A stretch of DNA of 64,000 bases, taken from Catenulispora sp. EB89. GTDB lineage: Bacteria; Actinomycetota; Actinomycetes; Streptomycetales; Catenulisporaceae. Below are positions 53,437 to 62,291 of the stretch, piece after piece. The stretch is from NCBI RefSeq assembly GCF_041261445.1, contig NZ_JBGCCU010000018.1, forward strand, positions 62,001 through 126,000. The letters run 5' to 3'. Under the pieces are notes generated by a model. The model was not told the DNA's origin, ran no database searches, and saw only the letters and a program-made list of their open reading frames with translations. Within the stretch, counting starts at the first letter, position 1. The number at the start of each line of letters is the position of its first letter. A program made the position numbers and the translations under genes.

Positions 53437-53933
53437 AACGGGTGTCGTGGCCGGCGGCGGTGCTTCTGCTGCTCGCGCTGCTCGCCGGGTGCAGCGTCAC
53501 TCCGACCGGGGTGCGGGCCGCCGGACAGGCGCCGGGCGGGGTGGCGCCGGGGCCGACGTTGTACTACGTCGACGCCGGCGAGCACCTTCACCCGCAGGTA
53601 CGTCTGACCGGTCAACTGGGGACCGTGGCCGAGGCGCTGTCGGCGCTGCTGTCCGGGCCGCCCGGGGTGCCCGGCGAGACCGGGCTGCACACGGAGATCG
53701 CCAATGCGGGGGTCACGCAGGTCGTGGTGACCGTCAAACCGGGGGTGTTGGAGCTGATCGTGCCGTTGTCCGTCAACGACGTGAGCGCGTTGGGGATCGA
53801 GCAGATCGTGTGCACGGCGTTGGGCGTTCACGTCCAAGGCGGCGGATCCACCTCCGCCAAGGTGCAGTTGGAGTTCACCCAGCCGACTGCGCAGTCGGAC
53901 CAGCTGCGGACGTGTCCGTTGATCGCGGGCTGA
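53433..53933 (+). CDS. GerMN-like lipoprotein
   Basis: A 166-residue protein whose ATG overlaps the kinase stop (ATGA), so it belongs to the two-component operon. Lipobox LLAGCSVTP has Cys about 20. The mature domain has LYYVDAGEHLHPQVR, then TVAEALSALLSGPPGVPGETGLHTEI and LIVPLSVNDVSALGIEQIVCTAL, which resembles the GerMN/sporulation-type lipoprotein fold. In actinobacteria such lipoproteins often accompany kinases and may modulate sensing at the membrane (compare LpqB with MtrAB). That role is inferred. Confidence 0.8.
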   Translation: MKRVSWPAAVLLLLALLAGCSVTPTGVRAAGQAPGGVAPGPTLYYVDAGEHLHPQVRLTGQLGTVAEALSALLSGPPGVPGETGLHTEIANAGVTQVVVTVKPGVLELIVPLSVNDVSALGIEQIVCTALGVHVQGGGSTSAKVQLEFTQPTAQSDQLRTCPLIAG

Positions 53934-53971
53934 CCGGCAGACCGGCTGACGCGGCCGGCGTGCGGTTCAGC

Positions 53972-55237
53972 TCAGCTCAGCTTCGTGATGTCGATGGTCG
54001 GCGCGCCCGGGACCGGCAGCAGCCACCACAGCGCGGCGAGGCCGGCCATGACCGCGAGGAACACCGCAAGCCCCGCACGGCCGCGTGCCCAGCCGGCGCG
54101 GAACCGGATCGGGTCCTCGACCAGGTACTTCGACGCCGCCGCCACGGCGATCGAGACGGCGCAGACCGCCGCGGCCCACGGCCAGCCGGTGAGATGGAGG
54201 CGTTGCGGCGTCAGGAGGACGAAAACCGGCCAGTGCCACAGGTAGAGGCTGTAGGAGATCTGACCCACCCAGCGCAGTGGAAGCCGGGCCAGCGTCGTCG
54301 CGACGACGGAGTGCGGGGCCTGCACACGCAGGCCGATCAGCAGCGCGGCGGCGGCGGAGTGCGCGAACAACCCGCCGGTGTAGAGCCAGCGCGAGTCCGT
54401 ACCGCTGACGAGGAGCCAGGCCACTGCGATGGCCGACGCCAGGACGGCTGCCAGCGCACCGCCGTACGGGTACCGGCCGACCGCGCGAGCCAGCGCGTCG
54501 CGGACCGGCCCGGTAGCGATGACCGCGCCCAGCAGAAGCGAGAACGCCCGGGTGTCGGTGCCGGTGTAGACGCGGGTCGGATCGTGCGGGTCAACGAGCG
54601 CGATCATCAGGACCAGGGAGACCGCCGAGATCAGCAGCGCACCGGCCGCGGCCCAGCGCTCCACCCGCCGACCGCCCCGGCGCGCCCACCAGGCGAGCCC
54701 CAGCAACAGCGCCGGCCAGACCAGGTAGAACTGCTCCTCGACCGCGATGCTCCACAGGTGCTCGAACACCCGGGGCGCGTCGTGCTGGTCCCAGTAGCTG
54801 GCCGACTCGGCGAGCAGATGCCAGTTGACGAGGTCGGCCTGCGTCCACGGACCGTCCGAGAGCGTGCTGCGCAACAGATCCGGCGTCCCGAACCGCCACA
54901 CCGCCCCGGCGACGAGCGCCAGCATGACGACCAGAGCCGGCACGAGGCGGCGGACGCGCCGTCCCCAGAACGCGACCAGGGAGACAGAACCGGTCGCGTC
55001 GATCTCGCGCAACAGCAGATCGGTGATGAGGTACCCGGACAGAGCGAAGAACAGATCAACCCCGAGGAACCCGCCGCTCAGGTGGCCGGTGTGGAACAGC
55101 AGCACCCCGAGGATCGCGACGCCGCGCAAGCCGTCCAACGCGGGAAGGTGACGCTTGGCGCGCGGCGGAGGCGGGGTCGGGGTCGGGGGCGAGGCGGGGT
55201 GCTCGCGGGCTGCGTGCTTCGGCAGGGTCGTCGTCAT
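53972..55237 (-). CDS. Acyltransferase-3 family membrane protein (OafA/YrhL-like)
   Basis: A 421-residue polytopic protein with ten or more TM helices. Residues 1-28 are a Pro/Thr-rich tail, then the family motifs: LPALDGLRGVAILGVLLFHTG (with catalytic-type His), FLGVDLFFALSGYLITDLLL, FWGRRVRRLVPALVV and HLWSIAVEEQFYLVWP. It moves an acyl group across the membrane onto surface sugars. It lacks the fused SGNH domain of OafA-type enzymes, but a separate SGNH gene with the same upstream element lies 4 kb away. It converges on the GerMN-like gene with only 38 bp between. Confidence 0.9.
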   Translation of the reverse strand: MTTTLPKHAAREHPASPPTPTPPPPRAKRHLPALDGLRGVAILGVLLFHTGHLSGGFLGVDLFFALSGYLITDLLLREIDATGSVSLVAFWGRRVRRLVPALVVMLALVAGAVWRFGTPDLLRSTLSDGPWTQADLVNWHLLAESASYWDQHDAPRVFEHLWSIAVEEQFYLVWPALLLGLAWWARRGGRRVERWAAAGALLISAVSLVLMIALVDPHDPTRVYTGTDTRAFSLLLGAVIATGPVRDALARAVGRYPYGGALAAVLASAIAVAWLLVSGTDSRWLYTGGLFAHSAAAALLIGLRVQAPHSVVATTLARLPLRWVGQISYSLYLWHWPVFVLLTPQRLHLTGWPWAAAVCAVSIAVAAASKYLVEDPIRFRAGWARGRAGLAVFLAVMAGLAALWWLLPVPGAPTIDITKLS

Positions 55238-55280
55238 GGCGGCGACTCTTCAGCGGCGCTGTCGGTACGTGGTCGCCGTC

Positions 55281-55301
55281 GTGTCGCAGATGTGTCGTAG
55301 C
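55281..55301 (-). promoter_or_regulatory. Direct-repeat element upstream of the acyltransferase gene
   Basis: GTGTCGC (55281) and GTGTCGTAG (55292) with an 11-bp period, beginning 44 nt upstream of the ATG. It matches the element upstream of the SGNH gene in nearly every position across about 27 bp and in distance to the start codon. Confidence 0.65.
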
Positions 55302-55487
55302 GCTCGACGGCGACCACGGGCCCGGATCACGGTCCGGCACGGCGGCGGGGCTGAGCGGCTGTCGGTGTGTCGGCGTCGGCCGAGATCGTGGTGGTGGCGG
55401 CGGTTAAACTGGCCGGACCATGCTGTGCCAACCACCGAGGGCTGGGTTTCCCGGTCGTACTCTGTGCCCGGGAAGTATGTGTGGCCT

Positions 55488-57698
55488 GTGAGTGAGTCCG
55501 AGCCCGCCGGCGAGGTCCGGCTTGAGGCGGCGGTGGAGCGCCTGATCTTCGTGCGCGCCGACGAGTACACCGTTGTCCGCTTGAACTCTGAGGAGCAGGG
55601 GGAGTTCACCGCTGCCGGTGCGGCGCTGGCGGGGGTGCAGCCCGGTTCGGTCGTTCTGCTGAGCGGGCGGTGGGTGCAGCACTCCCGGTTCGGGACGCAG
55701 TTGTCGGTGTCCTCGTGCGAGTGCGTGTTGCCATCGCACATCCGCGGTATCCGCATGTACCTGGGCTCGGGCTTGATCCGCGGCATCGGGCCGAGTCTGG
55801 CGACGGCGATCGTCGAGCACTTCGGCGAGGACACGCTGAAGGTCATCGACGCCGATCCGGGGCGGCTCACCGAGGTGAACGGGATCGGCGCGGTCCGCAA
55901 GGACCGGATCGTGTCGTCCTGGGTCGGGCAGAAGGTGATCCGGGACCTGATGGTGGTGCTCCAGGGGTTCGGGATCTCGCCGCTGATGGCCGCGAAGATC
56001 TACGCGGAGTTCGGGGCGGACTCGCTGGTCGTGGTCCGCAAAGATCCGTACCAGCTCATCGAGAAGGTCCGCGGCATCGGCTTCGCGATCGCCGACAAGA
56101 TCGCCCTGGCCTCCGGTGTCGCCGAGCAGGATCCGACGCGTCTGCGGGCGGCGTTGGCCGACCGGCTGGATGCCGCTCGGCGGGACGGCCATTGCTACGT
56201 GAACCACACGCGGCTGCTTCTGGACGCTGCCCGCCTGGTCGGGCAGGACCGCGAACTGGTGCGCATCGAGCTGGAGCAGTTGGCCGCGCAGCGGTCGGTG
56301 ATCGTCGAGCCCGATCCGAACCCCGATCCGGACGAGCCCGGCCCGTCGGCGGCGGTCGTCTTCGCCAAGGCGCTGCACAACACCGAGCGGTCCCTGGCCG
56401 CGGCGATCACCAAGCTGCTGCACGCAGACTCGGACGTCCCCGCCGCAGCCCGACGACGTGCTGACACGCTCGACGTCGACCACCCCGACCTGCACGACGG
56501 CCAGCGGGCGGCGGTGCGGATGGCGCTGACGCACACCGTGTCGGTGCTCACGGGAGGCCCGGGGTGTGGCAAGAGCCATACCGTCAAGACGATCGCGCAG
56601 ATCGTGAAGGCCGGCGGCGGGAGGGTGACGCTGGCGGCTCCCACCGGCAAGGCCGCCAAGCGACTCTCGGAGCTGGCCGGGATGCCGGCGATGACCGTGC
56701 ACCGGCTGGTGGCCGACCTGCCTGACGCCGACCCCGACGCGTTGTTCGACGACAGCCCGCTGATGGCCGACCTGATCGTCGTCGACGAGGCGTCCATGCT
56801 GGACGTGTTCCTGGGCCTCAAGCTCGCGCGCCAGGTCCCGCCGGGCACGCACCTGCTGCTGGTCGGCGACGTCGACCAGTTGCCGTCCATCGGACCGGGC
56901 AGCGTCCTGCAGGACCTGCTGCGGGTGCCGGAGATCCCGCGTACGGAACTGACGCACGTGTTCCGGCAGGGCGAAGGCTCCTCCATCACCGCCAACGCCC
57001 ACCTGATCCGCGCCGGACGGATGCCCAACCCGCGCACGAGCGAGTTCTGGTTCGACGAGGTCGAGGACTTGGCGCTGGTCACCGAGCGGGTCCTGGAGAT
57101 CGCCACGGTCCGGATCCCGACCTCGCACGGCGTTCCGCCGTCCGACGTCCAGGTCCTAGCCCCGACCCGCCGCGGCGTGACCGGAACGGTGGAGCTGGGC
57201 CGTCGGCTGCAGGAACGCCTCAACCCCGCCGATCCGGACAAGAACGAGTACTGGGCCGGCACCTCGGTGTTCCGGATCGGGGACAAGGTGATGCCGATCC
57301 GCAACGACCCGAACAAGGGCAGCTCCGGGATCTTCAACGGCACCACAGCCGTCGTTTCCGGCCTCGACCCGCAGTCGAGGACCGTGCAGCTGCGCACCGA
57401 CGACGGCGACATCGCGGTCTACGACTTCGACGAGCTCGACGACCTTCTGCACGCCTACGCCATCAGCATCCACCGCTCCCAAGGCAGCGAGTACCCCTAC
57501 GTCGTCGCCCCGCTGACCACGGAAACCGGGCCGCTGATGCTGTACCGGAACTTGCTCTACACCCTGGTCACCCGAGCCCGGAAGCTCGTCGTCCTCGTCG
57601 GGCAGCGCCGCGCGCTCGAAATCGCCGTCCACAGCGCCGGCCGCGATCGCAACACCGCCCTGGCCCAGCGGCTCCAGGCCGTGCTGGACAGTGCATAG
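55488..57698 (+). CDS. recD2: RecD2-type ATP-dependent DNA helicase (SF1B)
   Basis: A 736-residue 5'-3' helicase for DNA repair. GTG 55488 (MSESEPAGEVRLEAAVER) is chosen; GTG 55464 and 55479 in the same frame are also possible. An N-terminal OB-like region (about 8-75) leads to HhH motifs (about 85-215: GLIRGIGPSLATAIVEHFG, GIGAVRKDRIVSSW, VRGIGFAIADKIAL). The helicase core has Walker A LTGGPGCGKSHTV (about 352), LAAPTGKAAKRL, Walker B LIVVDEASMLD (about 426), GDVDQLPSIGPG, FRQGEGSSI and the C-terminal AISIHRSQGSEYP and YTLVTRARKLVVLVG. It has no RecBC partner nearby, as usual for RecD2. Monocistronic. Confidence 0.92.
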   Translation: MSESEPAGEVRLEAAVERLIFVRADEYTVVRLNSEEQGEFTAAGAALAGVQPGSVVLLSGRWVQHSRFGTQLSVSSCECVLPSHIRGIRMYLGSGLIRGIGPSLATAIVEHFGEDTLKVIDADPGRLTEVNGIGAVRKDRIVSSWVGQKVIRDLMVVLQGFGISPLMAAKIYAEFGADSLVVVRKDPYQLIEKVRGIGFAIADKIALASGVAEQDPTRLRAALADRLDAARRDGHCYVNHTRLLLDAARLVGQDRELVRIELEQLAAQRSVIVEPDPNPDPDEPGPSAAVVFAKALHNTERSLAAAITKLLHADSDVPAAARRRADTLDVDHPDLHDGQRAAVRMALTHTVSVLTGGPGCGKSHTVKTIAQIVKAGGGRVTLAAPTGKAAKRLSELAGMPAMTVHRLVADLPDADPDALFDDSPLMADLIVVDEASMLDVFLGLKLARQVPPGTHLLLVGDVDQLPSIGPGSVLQDLLRVPEIPRTELTHVFRQGEGSSITANAHLIRAGRMPNPRTSEFWFDEVEDLALVTERVLEIATVRIPTSHGVPPSDVQVLAPTRRGVTGTVELGRRLQERLNPADPDKNEYWAGTSVFRIGDKVMPIRNDPNKGSSGIFNGTTAVVSGLDPQSRTVQLRTDDGDIAVYDFDELDDLLHAYAISIHRSQGSEYPYVVAPLTTETGPLMLYRNLLYTLVTRARKLVVLVGQRRALEIAVHSAGRDRNTALAQRLQAVLDSA

Positions 57699-57774
57699 AT
57701 CCCCGCGATCAGTGAGAACGCGGTTGCCACAGGCTTCGCTGAGGTGCGGCCCGACCTGAGGCCCTGCGCCTCGC

Positions 57775-58692
57775 TCAGTTCCGCCGCGTCGCCACGGCCG
57801 CCGCGGCGACATCCAGCGCCGCGTGGCCGGTGGACTTGAAAGCGGTGATCTCCGTCTGGTCGCGTCGTCCGGGGTGCCGGCCGGCGAGTACGGCACCCAG
57901 CAGCGTGATTCGCTCGGTGGGGACGCCTTGGAGTTCGTGGGCTCCCGCAGGCGGTGGGGACGTGGCCGCGCCGTGCCACTCGGCGAACAGTGATGCGGCG
58001 CCGACCGTCGCGGCGTCGATTTCCGGGCCGTCGGAGCCGCCGATGGAGTTGACGTGTGTTCCCGGTGCCAGCCACGCGTGGCGGATGACGGGTCGGTTCG
58101 TGCCGGTGCAGCACAGGACTGCGTCGGCGTCCCGTACTGCGGCTTCGATGGACGCGGCGGGGCGGATGTCGAAGCGTTCGGCCAGGGCTTCGACCTGTGC
58201 CGGATCGCGGCCCGCGACCGTGATCGTGAGGTGCGGGTCGTCGGCGAGCAGTGCCAGGTGCGCGGTCGCCAGTGTGCCGGTGCCGATCACCGTGATGTGA
58301 CGGGAGTCGGGTCGGGCGAGGGTGCGGAAAGCGAGTATCGACGTCGCCGCGGTGCGTGCGGTGGTCAGCGGCTCGGCGTCGAGGATCGCCAGGAGGCGGC
58401 CGTCCTCCGCGTCGAAGGCTGCCACGACGCCGCGGTGCGCGCTGCGGCCCGGTCGCTGTGGATCGGGGAACACGGTGATCACTTTGGCGGCCAGACCGAG
58501 GCCGGGGACGTGGCCCGGCATGGCTCCGAGCAGGCCGTGCGGCGACCGGGCCGCGATGCGTGGCGGGACGGAGACGGTGTCGTCGGCGATGGCGATCAGT
58601 GCGGTGGTGAGGGTTTCGGCGAGCGCCGTCGGGTCGGCGACGGCGGCCTCGGTTCCGGCGCGGTCCAGGATCAGGGGCGGGTTCGGGGTCAT
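57775..58692 (-). CDS. Ornithine cyclodeaminase / mu-crystallin family protein
   Basis: A 305-residue NAD(P)-binding enzyme. The signatures are GLAAKVITVFPDPQRPG with Lys, the dimer strand HRGVVAAFDAEDGRLLAILDAEPLTTARTAA and the Rossmann loop VIGTGTLATAHLALL. C-terminal PGTHVNSIGGSDGPEIDA matches the family. The exact reaction (ornithine cyclodeamination, imine reduction or amino-acid dehydrogenation) cannot be settled from sequence. Its ATG overlaps the stop of the IclR gene (ATGA), so both are one operon, probably concerned with the same amino-acid-derived substrate as the divergent hydrolases. Confidence 0.88.
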   Translation of the reverse strand: MTPNPPLILDRAGTEAAVADPTALAETLTTALIAIADDTVSVPPRIAARSPHGLLGAMPGHVPGLGLAAKVITVFPDPQRPGRSAHRGVVAAFDAEDGRLLAILDAEPLTTARTAATSILAFRTLARPDSRHITVIGTGTLATAHLALLADDPHLTITVAGRDPAQVEALAERFDIRPAASIEAAVRDADAVLCCTGTNRPVIRHAWLAPGTHVNSIGGSDGPEIDAATVGAASLFAEWHGAATSPPPAGAHELQGVPTERITLLGAVLAGRHPGRRDQTEITAFKSTGHAALDVAAAAVATRRN

Positions 58693-59462
58693 CGTTCGTC
58701 CTGTCGGGCTGTGAGGGCGAGCAACTCGCGGCCGAGGCGGTCGGTCGCGGCCGTCAACTGGAGACGGAGTGTCGGCAGGGCGGCGTCGTCGAGCTCTGCG
58801 ATCGGGCCGACGAGGGTCAGAGCGCAGACCGGGCCGCTGTCGGCCGTCGTGGTGACGACGCGGCTGAGCGAGCCGACCAGCGGCTGGCTGCTGCCGCGCT
58901 GGAGCGCGAAGCCGTCGCGCGCCGCCTGGTCGATCGCGGCGAGCAGGCCGTCCGGGCCCCGCAGATGACAGCCGTCGTCTTCGGCGGCGCGGAGGTAGGG
59001 GGTGCGGGCCTCCGCGTCCATGGCGGCGACCAGGGCCAGCGGTCCGGCGAAGCGGTGCGCGGCGAGGAGTTCGTCGCGCAGGTCGCTGATCATGGCCAGC
59101 CGGGCGGGGCGGACGACGTCGACGACTCGGGACCCGCCGGCCGCCGCGACCTGGAGGTTGGCCATCATGCCGGTCACGGCGGCGAGGTCTTCCAGGACCG
59201 GTCGCGCGATCCCCGTGAGCGAGGTCGTGGCAGCGGCCGTCGCGCGCGACAGGCGCAGCAGGGCCGGGCCGGGCAGGTAGTGGTCCTCAAGACGCAGGAT
59301 CCAGCCGCGGCCGACCAGGTCGGCGAGTACCCGGTGCGCCGTCGCGCGGTGCAGCCCGACGCGCTCGGCGGCCTCGCTCAGCCGGAGTGGCCGATCGGTC
59401 GTGGCGACGGCCTCGATGAGAGCGAGCGCCTTGTCGACGGCTGAGGTGGGGGAGGCGGGCAT
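58689..59462 (-). CDS. IclR family transcriptional regulator
   Basis: A 257-residue regulator. The winged helix (about 5-65) has SAVDKALALIEAVATTDRPLRLSEAAERVGLHRATAHRVLADLV. The C-terminal effector domain has GMMANLQVAAAGGSRVVDVV and SSQPLVGSLSRVV. It lies upstream of the cyclodeaminase-like gene and divergent to the amidohydrolase/dipeptidase operon, so it very likely controls both. The inverted repeat at 59526 is a possible target. Confidence 0.9.
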   Translation of the reverse strand: MPASPTSAVDKALALIEAVATTDRPLRLSEAAERVGLHRATAHRVLADLVGRGWILRLEDHYLPGPALLRLSRATAAATTSLTGIARPVLEDLAAVTGMMANLQVAAAGGSRVVDVVRPARLAMISDLRDELLAAHRFAGPLALVAAMDAEARTPYLRAAEDDGCHLRGPDGLLAAIDQAARDGFALQRGSSQPLVGSLSRVVTTTADSGPVCALTLVGPIAELDDAALPTLRLQLTAATDRLGRELLALTARQDER

Positions 59463-59525
59463 GGGGTCCTCGGTCCGATCCGATGAGCTAGGGTGGCCGG
59501 ACTAGTGTTGCATAGTCTGCATCAT

Positions 59526-59546
59526 TTGTTATGTCAGATGTAACAA
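59526..59546. promoter_or_regulatory. Inverted repeat TTGTTA-N9-TAACAA in the IclR/amidohydrolase gap
   Basis: The two 6-bp arms are perfectly complementary (59526-59531, 59541-59546) and end next to the AAGGAGG ribosome site of the amidohydrolase, so a bound regulator would block initiation. A TGCA-TAGTC-TGCA element lies just upstream (59509-59521). Confidence 0.5.
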
Positions 59547-59557
59547 GGAGGTCGCCG

Positions 59558-60937
59558 ATGGTCGTCGCCTATCGCGGTGCGACAGTGCTCGAAGGGACCG
59601 GCGCCCCGGCCCGGACCGGGACGACGGTCGTCGTGGACGGGGAGCGGATCCGGTTCGTCGGGGCCGACGGCGACGTCCCGACCGACCTGCTCGCGGACGC
59701 CGAGGTCGTCGACCTCGCCGGCCGGCACCTCATCCCCGGGCTGATCGACTCGCACCAGCACCTGGCCACGCCTCCGGACCGCGCGCTCGCCGAGGCCGTG
59801 CTGCGCCGGGACCTGCTCGGCGGGGTGACGGCGGTGCGGGACATGGCCGACGACCTGCGCCAGGTGGCTGATCTGGCACGCGCCGCGCTGGTCGGCGAGA
59901 TCGTGGCGCCGGACATCTGCTACGCGGCTCTCATGGCAGGTCCAGGCTTCTTCGACGACCCGCGGACGTGGCAGGTGTCGCAGGGCGCCACGCCCGGCGA
60001 AGTGCCGTGGATGCAGGCGATCACACCGGCGACGGACTTGCCGCTCGCGGTGGCGATGGCCCGCGGCACGTTCGCATCGGCGATCAAGGTCTACGCGGAT
60101 CTGCCGGGACAAACGGTCGCGGCGATCGTCGCCGAGGCGAAGCGCCAGGGGATCGCGGTCTGGGCGCACGCCGCGGTGTTCCCCGCGTCACCCGGCGAAG
60201 TGATCGCCGCGGGGGTGGACACGGTGTCCCACGTGCAGCTGATGGTGCACGAGGCTGCGGGACGGCCCCTGACGACGTATCGCGACAAGCCGCCGATCGA
60301 CCACGCCCGCTTCGAAGGCGGGGACGATCCGGTGATGGGGGCGCTGTTCGCGCAGATGCGGGAACGCGGGATCGTGCTGGACGCGACGGCCAGTCTTTGG
60401 GGGCGAATCGCCGAAGAACTACGGACGGGCGAAGAACTACGGACGGACGAAGAACTACGGACTGCCGATGACAAGCTCGGAGACGAGGAGGCCGGGGTTG
60501 CCGGCGCTGCTCAGGCTGCCGAGGCTGCCGACGCTCGGGAGCGGGCGGCGGCGAACGACCGGGTGTCGGCAGCTCTGACCGGCCAGGCCTGGCGGACCGG
60601 CGTGACGGTCTCGGCCGGGACGGATCGGGATCCGGACCCGGAGGAGCCGTGGCCGCCGTTGTTCGACGAGCTCGACTTCCTGGTGGATCGATGCGGACTG
60701 ACACCGGCGGAAGCCTTGCGCTGCGCCAGTTGGGGCGGAGCCGTGAGCATGGCCGCGGCGGACCGACTGGGTACGGTCGAGGTGGGCAAGCAGGCTGACT
60801 TCGTCATCCTGGCGGACGATCCGGTGGCGCACCTGAGCGCTTTGCGGAGCGTGGTCGCGGTGGTCAAACGCGGACGCAGGTTCGATCGAGCCGGCGGCGC
60901 GACGGCCGCCGCCCGAAGCGCGGGAGCGGGCGAATGA
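59558..60937 (+). CDS. Metal-dependent amidohydrolase (imidazolonepropionase/prolidase-like subtype)
   Basis: A 459-residue enzyme. ATG 59558 has a perfect AAGGAGG upstream; an in-frame ATG at 59531 lacks one. The first ligands are in DSHQHLA (His66, His68). AIKVYADLP offers the bridging Lys, VWAHAAVF and GVDTVSHVQ the later His ligands, and SAGTDRDPD the catalytic Asp. Residues about 282-330 are a charged low-complexity insert with EELRT repeated three times. Its stop overlaps the dipeptidase-like start (ATGA). The natural substrate is unknown; amide, urea or dipeptide derivatives are likely. Confidence 0.87.
   Translation: MVVAYRGATVLEGTGAPARTGTTVVVDGERIRFVGADGDVPTDLLADAEVVDLAGRHLIPGLIDSHQHLATPPDRALAEAVLRRDLLGGVTAVRDMADDLRQVADLARAALVGEIVAPDICYAALMAGPGFFDDPRTWQVSQGATPGEVPWMQAITPATDLPLAVAMARGTFASAIKVYADLPGQTVAAIVAEAKRQGIAVWAHAAVFPASPGEVIAAGVDTVSHVQLMVHEAAGRPLTTYRDKPPIDHARFEGGDDPVMGALFAQMRERGIVLDATASLWGRIAEELRTGEELRTDEELRTADDKLGDEEAGVAGAAQAAEAADARERAAANDRVSAALTGQAWRTGVTVSAGTDRDPDPEEPWPPLFDELDFLVDRCGLTPAEALRCASWGGAVSMAAADRLGTVEVGKQADFVILADDPVAHLSALRSVVAVVKRGRRFDRAGGATAAARSAGAGE
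60414..60465 (+). repeat. Three 18-bp tandem units in the amidohydrolase gene
   Basis: GAAGAACTACGGAC recurs three times at 18-bp spacing, encoding EELRT(G/D/A). It lies in a surface insert not needed for the active-site motifs and is probably variable. Confidence 0.75.
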
Positions 60938-62025
60938 GCGCAACGGCATCGCACGGAGTGGGTTTCCCGATCGTCAACGCTCTGGGCGGCTTGGACAACC
61001 CGAACGTGGACGTCGAGACGGGCTCGCAGCTTCAGCAGACGAGCGAGGAGATGGTGGTCGACGCGCGGGCGTTGGCCGACAGCCGAGCGTCAGGGCTCAC
61101 GGCGGTCACCATCACGCTCGGATACACGCTGGGCGACCTGCCGCCGTACGAGCACACCCTGCGGGAGCTCGACGTCTGGGACGGGATCATCGCAGAGCAC
61201 GCCGATGCGCTGACCCCGGTCCACAAAGCCGAGGACATCCGGAAGGCGTACACGGACGAGCGGATCGGCGTCATCTACGGCTTCCAGAACGCCGTCGCGG
61301 TCGGAGAGGATCCCGCCCTGATCGACGACAGGGTCGGCCTGTTCGCCGAGCGCGGAGTACGCGTCATCCAGCTGACGTACAACCAGTCGAACCACCTGGG
61401 TGACGGCGCCATGGCCCCGGAGAACCGCGGACTGACGCCCTTCGGCCGCGAAGTCGTGGCGAGCCTGAACGACCACCGGGTGATGGTCGACCTCTCGCAC
61501 AGCGGCGAGCAGACCTGCCTGGAGGCGGTGCGCGCCTCCCGTCAGCCGGTGTCGATCAACCACACCGGATGCCGGGCCCTCACCGACCTCCCACGGAACA
61601 AAACCGACGAGGAACTCCGCCTGGTCGCCGACGGCGGCGGTTTCGTCGGCATCTACTTCATGCCATTCCTGGCGGCGTCCGGCCACGCACGAGCCGACGA
61701 CGTCGTCGAACACCTCCTGCACGCCCTGAACATCTGCGGCGAGGACGCAGTCGGAATCGGCACGGACGGCTCGGTGACACCGATCGACGACCTGGACGCC
61801 TACCGCGAAACCCTGGCCGGCCACGTGGCCGAGCGAACCCGCGCCGGCGTCGCCGCAGCGGGCGAACGCGCGGACACACTGCCATTCGTGGAGGACCTGC
61901 GAGGCATCGACCAGTTCCGAAAGCTGATTCACCGCTTGGAGCAACGCGGCGTGCGGGAGGACGTGGTGAGGAAGGTGCTCGGTGGCAACTTCATCGAGTT
62001 CGCCACACGTGTCTGGGGCGGGTGA
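60934..62025 (+). CDS. M19 (renal dipeptidase-like) protein with altered metal site
   Basis: A 363-residue TIM-barrel protein coupled to the amidohydrolase (ATGA). M19 hallmarks are present: RVIQLTYNQSNHLGDG, VMVDLSHSG (His), PVSINHTGC (His) and GIGTDGSV (Asp). However, the N-terminal His-x-Asp of DGHND is replaced by VNALGGLDN and the bridging Glu of IEGG is replaced by Gln in IYGFQNA. It therefore keeps only one metal site's ligands and may be mononuclear, have a different activity, or be non-catalytic. Related actinobacterial proteins appear to share this ALGGLDNPN form, as I recall. Confidence 0.82.
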   Translation: MSATASHGVGFPIVNALGGLDNPNVDVETGSQLQQTSEEMVVDARALADSRASGLTAVTITLGYTLGDLPPYEHTLRELDVWDGIIAEHADALTPVHKAEDIRKAYTDERIGVIYGFQNAVAVGEDPALIDDRVGLFAERGVRVIQLTYNQSNHLGDGAMAPENRGLTPFGREVVASLNDHRVMVDLSHSGEQTCLEAVRASRQPVSINHTGCRALTDLPRNKTDEELRLVADGGGFVGIYFMPFLAASGHARADDVVEHLLHALNICGEDAVGIGTDGSVTPIDDLDAYRETLAGHVAERTRAGVAAAGERADTLPFVEDLRGIDQFRKLIHRLEQRGVREDVVRKVLGGNFIEFATRVWGG

Positions 62026-62291
62026 GAGCACGGGTTCCGGCGCTGCCATGTCGGAAGGCTGGTGCCGTCGGCGCCAGCCAAGTGACGGGCTGCGCGCGTG
62101 AGGAAAGTTCTGCCACGGTCAGGCTTTGATGGTGGTCGATCTCGGCCGACTTCGCCACCCGGGGGCGATGCCCCGCGTTGACAGGCCAACTCTCGCACGC
62201 GATCTCCTCCTACGCGGCTCCGCAGGAGGTTCCGCCGAGAGCGTGATGCGACCGCGTCGGCCGCGGCCGCTGCTGCCCGTGATGCTCCAGA

